From Echinometra lucunter (Eukaryota > Echinodermata > Echinoidea > Camarodonta > Echinometridae), in NCBI GenBank assembly GCA_029962745.1, contig JAPZVO010000025.1, forward strand, positions 251,520-315,519: 64,000 bases of DNA, given 5' to 3'. Positions 56,046 to 64,000 of this stretch are shown in pieces (position 1 is the stretch's first letter; every line of letters starts with the position of its first letter). The translations under genes were made by a program, and so were the position numbers. The notes under the pieces are model-generated. The model had not been told where the DNA came from, did no database searches, and saw nothing but the letters and a program-made list of their open reading frames with translations.

Positions 56046-56551
56046 GAGGTCGGGAAAATTACCCTCTCATCGCTCTTAAGATGGTCAAATAATTTCATCA
56101 ATAATTTAGCGGACTGCAGTTAAATCATTTTTAAAACCAGGGCTCTTTCTTTTGAGAATAATTATTAGCTGTAGAGAACAATTAAGTGTAGGAAACATTA
56201 TGCCTTTCAGACTGAGATAAGATGATTATGAAAGTTATGCAGAAGTTAATCCATTAATGAACAAAACAAGATCACTCGAAGGATTAAATACAAAGATGAA
56301 GAGGATAGCAATCCAGCAAGCAAAGAGGAGAATAAGATCAAGATCTGTATTCTGATTTCAGCATGGCAGCTGAAAGTGAAAATGATTACATCATTTGGAT
56401 GCAATTGTCTTTCATCATTTTATGCTGAATTTCCATCAACATCAAGAGAATTCAAGATTACCCTAATTTTGCAAATGCCTCAAGCATGTCAAATTGTGTC
56501 AAACCTATTGAAATATGACTGAATAACTGTGAATGCTTGATACGCATCATT

Positions 56552-56935
56552 GGCGTAAATTCGGTGGGGGGGGGGGGGTCTTTTCAAGAGGGGGATGGAT
56601 GGCGTGTACAAATATACCCCCACTTTTCAACGAAGAAATAATATTGTAATTAGTCAGTTGGTGGAAGTTCTGAATAATCTATTATAAACAACAATTTTTT
56701 TCGTAGAATTTCTTTTTGAAATGCTAATTGAAAAGCGGAGAAGGGGTTATTTTAGCTCGCTCACGACGCTCGGTCGCCAAATGTATAAAAGGATATATGT
56801 AGGGGTTTGAGGGTGTGTGTGCGCGCGCGCGTGTGTGAGGGTGAGTGTGTTTATATACTCAAGTGTGAGTTTGCGCAAGAAATTCAGGCAAAAAATCTAT
56901 CACCCCCCCCCCCCCCCCTCCTGGAAACGGATTCA
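56552..56935. mobile_element. Element with GGCGTAAATTCGG ends
   Basis: Left GGCGTAAATTCGGTGGGGG and right (other strand) GGCGTGAATCCGTTTCCAGG with C/G runs inside both ends. A GT/GC alternating tract is at 56815-56840. Internal sequence is non-coding. Moderately supported. Confidence 0.45.
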
Positions 56936-56949
56936 CGCCGGTGTATGTA

Positions 56950-57673
56950 CAGTATCCAACAGAAGTGAGTATATACCCTTAACAAAAGGTTAAAATCGAA
57001 ATGTTAATTCTTACATAAATGTATTACAGCTATGATAGAGTAGAAGGAAATAAAATATTCTGTGACTGGTGTATTGATAGGAATTATCTTTTCCATAACA
57101 ATGATAATAATAGCTGAATGATTTTGTTAACCTCTTACGGTGCCAAGGGGTTTTGCTTGTTCCCAAATTCTACCGGATCATGGAACAATGCTTGTTTTTT
57201 TAAATGCCCGTGAGTCTTCAACAGTCATTTCTATACAGCTAAGTTGTACACAAAAATTGTAGAAAATGTATTACCCTTTTACAAGATACCAAATATTTCC
57301 ATTAATTCAATGTCTTGTATGAAAAATTATTTGGAAATAGAAATAAACTTCCCTCTTGACATTTCCGTGTTTGTTTCTCATTTGTTATTGTTTAAGGCTA
57401 AATTAAGAACAGATCCTTTTCAAAATCTGCAGTTTTCTAAAAACAAATCTCATGGTAGCATGTAGTGACTTATAGATATCATAAATACTACATTTATCCT
57501 CTAAACTTTGACATATTGTCATGACCATTTCCATTTTTCAAGTGGAGTAATGGTCGATTAAAGATGTAAAGTCTTTTGGGTACATACGTGTCATCGGCAC
57601 TGTTAGAGTTAGATTTGTTGCCAAAAAAGTTAAGCACACCCTCAAAGGTGTACTCACTTTTGTTGGATACTGT
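56950..57673. mobile_element. Tc1/mariner-like inverted-end element, degraded
   Basis: CAGTATCCAACAGAAGTGAG at 56950 and the complement CTCACTTTTGTTGGATACTG ending at 57673. The terminal style and the adjacent TA on the left resemble Tc1-type elements. No DDE transposase frame remains. The minus frame at 57494-57823 overlaps the right end but is not recognised. Confidence 0.5.
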
Positions 57674-57699
57674 TCTTGTTACAACTCCTCTCAATTTAA

Positions 57700-58145
57700 T
57701 CATCTTAATAGTCGGTGTATCATTTAAGTTTCTAGAAATCACTCTTTTTTTTTTAGTTGATGATGTAGAGAAATAAGTTGCACTATGTTTTTTTTTTTCC
57801 AATTTGTTCGGTAAAAAATCCAACTTCGTTAGACGTTCTTATTTTTCGCAAGAAAATGAAGGAGGTAGAAATATTTACTGATCTTTGTGTAGAGATAATA
57901 TGATTGTATTGATGTCTTCTTATTTACTTTGAATAAACAAGTGGTGGAAAAAGAAAAGTGGATGCTTTTCATTTTCTTCAGATGTATTTATTTTCTTTTG
58001 ATAATGATGGAAGTCGACTATAAGCCTGTATCACACTGGACAGTACATGCTTGATGAGCCTGATCAAGAAAAAGAAAACAACTACAGTCGGCCCCAAAGT
58101 GGACCTTTACTTGGTAGTTAAAAAAAAAATAATAATAATAAAAAA
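57700..58145. other. Intergenic DNA, no gene seen
   Basis: AT-rich; nothing was recognised. Confidence 0.45.
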
Positions 58146-58148
58146 CAT

Positions 58149-58373
58149 GGCCGTACGCAGCGGGGGAGCCCAGAGATTTTTGAAAACTCACATTTTTAAA
58201 ATGAAAATTTTTATAAAATTCACGAAGAACTACACCACATTCTTCAAAGTCACTTTTAGAAATGTGACCAGCTCGGTCGCTTTGCTCCCTCGCTTTTGAG
58301 TTTCTTCGAAAAAATTTACCAATCTCCCCCCCCCCCCCCCTCCCTCGGAAAAAAATTCTGCGTACGGCCCTGA
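58149..58373. mobile_element. Element with GGCCGTACGCAG inverted ends
   Basis: GGCCGTACGCAGCGGGGG at the left and TTCTGCGTACGGCC at the right. A C run (58327-58341) lies near the right end, mirroring the G run at the left. Inner frames are not coding. Confidence 0.6.
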
Positions 58374-59195
58374 AAGAAAACATTCTTCGCATGCATACAA
58401 TGAAGTGCTCGCTTACAAAAGACGCTAAATCCACTTCTGGTGAAAACTGAGTTATTGATACCAGACCATTGTTCAGGTGTGTACCTGTCTCTAAACAAAA
58501 AAGTACTGACCTAAACTTTGAGAGCAGTCATAAAATATGACCTTTTTCAACAGCTGTTTATTCTCTGAAGTTACAAAGTGTGAATGTAGCGTCTTTGGGA
58601 AGAAAGATCTTCATAATTATCATTGCAATTATTGACTTTTGCTCGCCGACCAGCAACAACCAGTTAATTTTCAAAGGACCTAGCATGATTTGGAGGGGTT
58701 TTTCGGTCTTCAGAAGGTTGCTAGGCTAATGGTTGCTTGACCTGTTTTGTTGAATGGAGGTTTTTTATGTTGCATCGAAAGCCTTTCTCTGGCTATTGCG
58801 GCCCGTATAACCTTCTGCAGACAATCGACAACCAGTCAGTAATTACTTGGAGAACGTCAGACAAATTGCCGTCGTAATTCGTGAGAAAGAAAAACTTTAT
58901 TTGCTTAATTACGTATCAATATTGTAATAAGTAAAAAAAGAAATACAGGAAATGGCAGTGACCGAGCTCTGATCTGCATACGAAACGCTGAGATTTGAAT
59001 ATAGTTGCTCCTGAAAAGCAAAAAGAACAATAGAATTGAAAACATAACATTAGAGGGATGTAATGAACATGGGAGGAATCATAAAATTATTGCGTTTATG
59101 TTTTTTCACACGTTTAACAAAGAAATATTCTTAACGCTTATTGGAAATGAGTGGGACGATAAATATATTTTTACTTCATTATGATTACAGTAAAT
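58374..59195. other. Intergenic DNA, no gene seen
   Basis: Both strands were scanned; only short frames and no recognised element. Confidence 0.45.
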
Positions 59196-60232
59196 CTACC
59201 CTCCCGTACCATAAGTATTGCAACATAGCTAAATTGCGTATGCAGTTGTAAGTTGTAAGCCTTTCTGTATTTTGTGATTTTTCGTTTATAACCATTGGAT
59301 TTTGTGGACCATTTTAATCTTAATGGGGAGAACTTGTCCTTTTCTGTACTGAGAGCAGTAGATATCCTGACCAGGTCATGTCTGAAACATTGGAGAAGAC
59401 ATACGACCAAAGGAAACAAATCGCCATATTGGGAGGTGAGGGTTATCAGTGAACGGAATCATGATATGGCAGTGAAGGTTTATCAGTTAAAACTGCAATA
59501 ATTTCATATATCTCTCCAACATGTTAACAAGTTTTGTATATACTTTTCGCAAGAAAAAAATGCCCATAACGTATCCAGAAAAAAGCGGAGGAAAATAACC
59601 ACTCATAGAGAGGATAGATTTCTGTGGGCCGTTGTCAAGACGTTGCCAAGGAGGATGCGCTCCACTATCATTATCCAGAAAAATATAGCAAGTATGTGAA
59701 GAATTCGTTTAAGGAAATTAATTTCGATATATTCACAACACTGCCATAGGCTAATTCTTCACCAATTTATTATATCTTGCTGGCTAATGATTGTGGCGCG
59801 CATCCTCCTTGGCCACGGGCCACAGAAGTCTATCTTCTCTGGGTCTGGTTATTTTCCTCCGCTCTTTTCTGGAAACATTATGGGTATTATTTTCTTGCTA
59901 AAAGTGTATACAAACCTTGTAAACACGTTGGAATGAAATACAATCATGACAGTGGGGGAGTATCATAATTTCGTTCACTGATAACTCCCACCTACCAATA
60001 TGGGCATTTGCTTCCTTTGGTCTTTTGTTTTCTCCATCGTTTCACACATGACCTGGTCAGGATATCTACTGATCTCAGGACAGAAAAGGACAAGTTCTCC
60101 CTTTTAAGATATAAACAAAGGGTAGACAACATTCATTACTTATAAACGAAAAATCACAAAATACAAAAAGGCTTATAAACTCACAAAAGCAATTTAGCTA
60201 TGCAATACTTATGGTACTATAATGAGACGGGG
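59196..60232. repeat. ~1.04 kb foldback (long inverted repeat, ~40 bp loop)
   Basis: Left arm 59196-59712 and right arm 59750-60232 pair along their length: GTACCATAAGTATTGCA with TGCAATACTTATGGTAC, AGATATCCTGACCAGGTCAT with ATGACCTGGTCAGGATATCT, AGCGGAGGAAAATAACCA with GGTTATTTTCCTCCGCT, CCAAGGAGGATGCGC with GCGCATCCTCCTTGG. Indels are small. No transposase. A ~40 bp part of the left arm also occurs at 55743-55785. Confidence 0.8.
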
Positions 60233-61078
60233 AAGGACGCAGGATTCGTAGGTATCTTTAGTTCAAATGCATATGTGACTCCAGTCTTTATTGAAAATAA
60301 TAGTAGTTCTGCAGAATGATGCCAATCAAGTCAAAAATATGTTTAAATCAATCACAGTTGTTGTCAAAGCATTTTGTGGGGTTCTCAATTGGCACACTAC
60401 AGTTTGCACTTGTCTGGAATGAATGACCATGGGTTTCCTACCAGTTCTACCATTCACACCCATACTTTTCTTTGGTTTTACCTCTTCCTTATGATTGGTA
60501 TCTACAGGTCTGGTAAGATCTAACCATTGCAATGTTACATTCCATGCTTCAGCATCTGGGCCATCAAACTCAGTAGCATTGTCTTTCAATTTGTACAACA
60601 CATTACAACCTAACAATACAGGGCTACGCTTCAAATTACCAAATGCTTTCCCTTGAACAGAATCATTAACGATCAAAAATGTGCATCAAAACTCTTATTC
60701 TGTACAGAAAATGGAATTTCCACATATCCTTCGATGGGTATTTGTAGCCCATTTGCACCCACAACTAGTATACATGTCTTCACTGGCTCTACATTACTCA
60801 ACTTTTCAGCCAAACAATCATAGTAAAAGGATGAACTAATCAATGATGTTTCTGCCCCAGTATCTAGAGTACACTCAACTGAAACACCAGCTAAAGAAAC
60901 TACTGCTTTGGGGCTTTCTTTAACCAACTTATTTAAAACTTCATCAGGCGTCAGATTTTTTGTGTAGGCCTGATGAAGTTGGCATCATTCTGCAGAACTA
61001 CTATTATTTTCAATAAAGACTGGAGTCACATATGCATTTGAACTAAAGATACCTACGAATCCTGCGTCCTTCTTCCAC
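60229..61078. repeat. ~93 bp inverted repeats flanking a protease fragment
   Basis: 60229-60322 (GGACGCAGGATTCGTAGGTA through TTCTGCAGAATGATGCCA) is the reverse complement of 60979-61078. A ~38 bp direct repeat (AAGTCAAAAATATGTTTAAA, then TCAATCACAGTTGTT) lies at 60326-60363 and 61105-61142. The 60979-61078 copy contains CAATAAAGACTGG on the plus strand, like the R region of an LTR, which is inference. Confidence 0.7.
60326..60960 (-). pseudogene. Ty3/Gypsy-like aspartic protease fragment, frameshifted
   Basis: The minus frame at 60960-60673 encodes a retroviral-type protease piece with the catalytic motif L-D-T-G-A-E-T-S and a later V-V-G-A-N-G-L segment. The frame shifts at about 60675; the continuation (60676-60326) has S-P-V-L-L-G-x-N-V-L, the typical protease C-terminal motif, followed by a linker. 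It lies on the 3' side of the integrase remnant, the wrong order for one element, so it is a separate insertion or a rearranged piece. Inactive. Confidence 0.7.
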
Positions 61079-61143
61079 GTCTAATTATAATTTGGCGTTG
61101 CCATCAAGTCAAAAATATGTTTAAATCAATCACAGTTGTTAAA

Positions 61144-62120
61144 CTATTCAGCAGGACATCCACAAATAGAAAAAAAATAATGAATTCAACTTTTCTCAGT
61201 TTTGTTAATGGCCACTATCAAAAACCAGACATACTCCTTTCTCAAGTTTCTGTCTTCTCAGTTCTGCACCTACTAGTACCTCTAACACTACTTGTAACTG
61301 TTACAGTCCAACAACCCTCACACAAAATTATCCTCCCAGTTGAAATAGCCAAACCCAACTTTTCCTACTCTATACTACATTTTAGAATGCAATGCACCTG
61401 AAAAGAGGACAAGTACAAGTGACCTACATGTAAAAGGCCTAACAATACAAAAGCCAGCACAACTGGGAACAATACAACTGGTATGACATACATGTACAAT
61501 TACACCTGTAATGCCTACCAAAGCCATATCACTACAACCCCCCCCCCCCCTACTTAACTAATCTCCTCCTGGAGATTAATTAATTAAAGGTTATCAATTT
61601 CATAATTTCCAAAACTGTCACTTATAGAAACTGTGCTCCTTCACGAAACATCTTTATAAGCATTATAATCTATCATATCCTGAAATCTTGAATAAGAAAA
61701 TTAGTAAACAAGTTTTTAATTTTATTCACAGACTGACCTACTTTAAACTCCTGAAGGTCACATACATGTACCTACAATATTTGGTGCATGCAAGTAGAAT
61801 ACAGCAAAAATCATGCTTCTGACGGAACATGCATGAAAAAGTAATAGTTTGTCAGTTTACACAGTTGACAGAAACTTCTCATCACAAAATAAGTTGTACT
61901 TTATAATAGCCATGGTCACAATACAGAATTTTATCAACTTGTGCATTAAATCACATTAAAAGTCTTACAGTTTTTTTTTTATTTCTTTTTTTAGAATGTC
62001 TTCATGCCTGATATAAGTGATAAACATTGATTTAGCTGAATATACTTTTCAGACACAACAAATATCAATACACTTATTTTCTTCAAATGTAAAGTGTAGT
62101 GTGTCAATCAATAAGCAATA
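61144..62120. other. Non-coding DNA between retrotransposon pieces
   Basis: AT-rich, with a C run at 61538-61550. It could be the element's 3' untranslated region and LTR, but no LTR boundary with TG..CA ends was established. Confidence 0.35.
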
Positions 62121-63085
62121 TCAAATGCTAGACTGTGGCAGTCGATATGGGTTTGGATGCTGACCCCTGGTGCTTCGTGTACTTCGCCTAAGCACAGGGG
62201 TAGGAGGCGACTCTGGCATCTGTATGGGTGCCACCTGAGGAATCTCCCCTACTATTTCATTATCAACACCCGTCTCTCTATCCACTGATCTATACCCCCT
62301 AATTAGCAGCACTTCTTCCGAGTCTGAATCATCAGACTGATTAACGGTAGAACTACAAGGGATCTCCCCTACTTTGATGTTACCAACATAAGACCTAGAA
62401 TCAGAATCAATACTACTCAATACCATCACTTCGTCAGTCTCAGAATCATCATCATCAATTCTATCAACAGGTTGAACTACAGGGTCAATTCGCAACAGTC
62501 GTCGATGGACAAACTTTTCGCTGCCCCCTCGGACAGGCCTGATAGCATAGACATCTTTTTCTTTGTTATGCCATACAACAACATAGCGGTCTTTTTCATA
62601 CACATCTTTGATTTTATGCCGACCAGGAAATGCGCATCGCTTCAAAAGTACTTGGGTACCAGTTGAAATTGCATTGCCAAAAGATGGGGCCTTGTCATCA
62701 CACAACACTTTATTGTGATGAGCAGAGTGCTTGATTTTGTCTTGAACTATCTGATTAGTACTGTCTAAGAGCTCGGCTTGCTGTTTTACAAATTCCTGAT
62801 TCCAATCACAGTCTGTGCGACCTAAAATTTGATCAAGAGGTATGAGTGGTTCCCGACCAAACATTAAAGTGTACGGAGCTATTCCAGTAGTGCAGTGGCG
62901 TGTCGTGTTGTACACAAACACCAAATGAGACAAAAACTCTGGCCATCTATGTCTCATCTGCTGGTCTACAGACTTTATCAAGCCGAAGAGAGTACGATTG
63001 AAATGCTCAGCTTGAGCGTTTCCTTCCGGATGATATGGGGATGTATGGGTTTTTGTAATTCCATACAATTTGCAAAGCTCCTAGG
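62121..63085 (-). pseudogene. Ty3/Gypsy-like integrase, C-terminal half
   Basis: Minus-strand frame of about 320 codons. It begins within the integrase core at a SPYHPEGNAQAEHFNRTL motif, which holds the glutamate of the D-D-E triad. It continues through LSHLVFVYNTTRH and APYTLMFGREP to a basic C-terminal domain with KRCAFPGRHKIKDVYEKDRY and VRGGSEKFVHRRLLRI. The zinc-binding N-terminus and the two aspartates are missing. Upstream it is joined directly to reverse transcriptase, showing an internal deletion. It cannot integrate DNA on its own. Confidence 0.85.
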
Positions 63086-63990
63086 AGCGTTAACTAAACC
63101 AAATGGCATACGGTTGTATTCAAACAAACCAAATGGGACTCTAAATGCTGTTTTCTTCTTGGAATCAAAATCCATCTCCACTTGATGGTATCCATGAGCC
63201 AAATCAAGAGATGAAAAATAAACAGCACCGCTGAGTGCTTCAAGCGACTCATCGATACGAGGCAACGGAAAAGCATCTTTCAATGTCTTTTTATTTAATT
63301 GTCGAAATCTACACAGATGCGCAAGCTGCCATCTTTCTTTTTAACAAGTACAATAGGGCTTGCATAAGGGCTAGTACTAGGTTCTATAATACCTTGATCT
63401 AACAAATGTTGCAAAGTGTCTTTTACTTCCTTCACATAATGGGGAGGAATCCTTCGATAAGGCTGGTTAACTGGCTGATCATCAGATGTGTTTATCTTAT
63501 GGGGCACTTCATTGCAATAGCCAACATCAAAATCACCTTTGGAGAATACAGCATCATGCTTTTGAATGAGCCGTACCACTCGTTCTTTTTCATGTTGGGA
63601 TAGTTTACAACATTTCAAATCCAAACCAGGAGGCAAGGAATACCGACTTCCATCACTAAATGTGAACACTTCTGTTGCTGAACTTTCTTGACTATTACTA
63701 TGGGTAGGCACATTACTCTCTGCCAAGTCTCCACCAGGAGCATCATCTTGAGATTCTACAAGTACATTGCAAACAGAAACACTGATGTGTTGATCCTGAG
63801 ACTCAACTACTATTTCATTGGAAGCTGACACTTCCATCACATCTACTAACTTGGTATATGGAGGGATCACTAAAGGGTGCGACCCAAGATTTGCAACGAG
63901 AACTGAGACTGTCTTCCCATTACTAATTTCACAAGTATCATAAATGATACAAGACTGTCCTACATCATGGTTCCCTTCTACTGTAACCAA
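63085..63990 (-). pseudogene. Ty3/Gypsy-like protease-RT linker and N-terminal reverse transcriptase, truncated
   Basis: The minus frame at 63990-63295 carries a linker (VANLGSHPLVIPPYTKLVD), then the start of reverse transcriptase: PYRRIPPHYVKEV, LLDQGIIEPSTSPYASPIVL, KKKDGSLRICVDF. A single-base loss near 63300 shifts the frame. The next frame (63283 onward) continues DAFPLPRIDESLEALSG, YFSSLDLAHGYHQV, TAFRVPFGLFEYNRMPFGL and VNAPRSF. The catalytic Y-x-D-D segment, the rest of reverse transcriptase and RNase H are absent. The element runs off the right edge of the window. Confidence 0.88.
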
Positions 63991-64000
63991 TTTGTCTCTC

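Noticed and set aside
57494..57823. 109-codon minus-strand frame
   Set aside because: Overlaps the right end of a Tc1-like element remnant and poly-T tracts; no recognised domain.
59777..59968. 63-codon frame in the foldback
   Set aside because: Lies in the right arm of a non-coding inverted repeat; no counterpart is conserved in the left arm.

Overview
The window looks like nuclear DNA of a marine invertebrate deuterostome, most likely an echinoderm; the genus cannot be told. Genes are split by GT..AG introns, intergenic DNA is AT-rich with many microsatellites and long G or C runs, and miniature inverted-repeat elements are dense. No bacterial or viral gene organisation is visible. Two complete multi-exon genes could be rebuilt from the raw sequence, with splice sites and codon phases checked at every junction.

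Gene 1 (minus strand, 19818 down to 9731, four exons, 485 codons plus stop) encodes a type II membrane protein of the GDP-fucose protein O-fucosyltransferase-like fold. It has a short N-terminal anchor, a charged stem, a glycine/asparagine-rich nucleotide-binding loop, an H-x-R motif and a C-terminal S-S-W-S motif. Its 7.8 kb first intron holds an EnSpm/CACTA-like MITE, a 1.8 kb composite inverted-repeat element and blocks of a longer repeat family.

Gene 2 (plus strand, 40216 to 54316, eleven exons, 584 codons plus stop) is a gamma-glutamyltransferase (GGT) family Ntn-hydrolase with a signal peptide and a TATA-box promoter. The autocatalytic threonine (T400) and the oxyanion glycines (G489-G490) are kept, but residues that bind the gamma-glutamyl group in human GGT1 are replaced (R107 to V, N401 to G, E420 to R, D423 to N, S451/S452 to T/T). 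It therefore looks like an intact GGT-fold enzyme with a rebuilt substrate pocket, and it is the most interesting biology here. Its signal-peptide exon is copied without a mismatch 585 bp downstream, inside one arm of a 2.2 kb foldback repeat.

A third, unidentified minus-strand gene or pseudogene is represented by two phase-compatible exons (24187-24011 and 23216-23023), the first with a frameshift.

The right end (60.2-64 kb) carries broken pieces of a Ty3/Gypsy-type LTR retrotransposon on the minus strand. Reverse transcriptase is fused by an internal deletion to the end of integrase, and a separate frameshifted protease piece is flanked by inverted ~93 bp repeats. Just left of it is a ~1 kb foldback (59196-60232).

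The remainder is mobile and repeat DNA: two piggyBac-like MITEs with TTAA ends, several MITE families, AACGTT-rich arrays, a tRNA-derived SINE head, tandem duplications and simple repeats. Exon calls come from reading the sequence and codon phase only. No database search or transcript evidence was available, and comparisons with human GGT1 residue numbers come from knowledge of the family.
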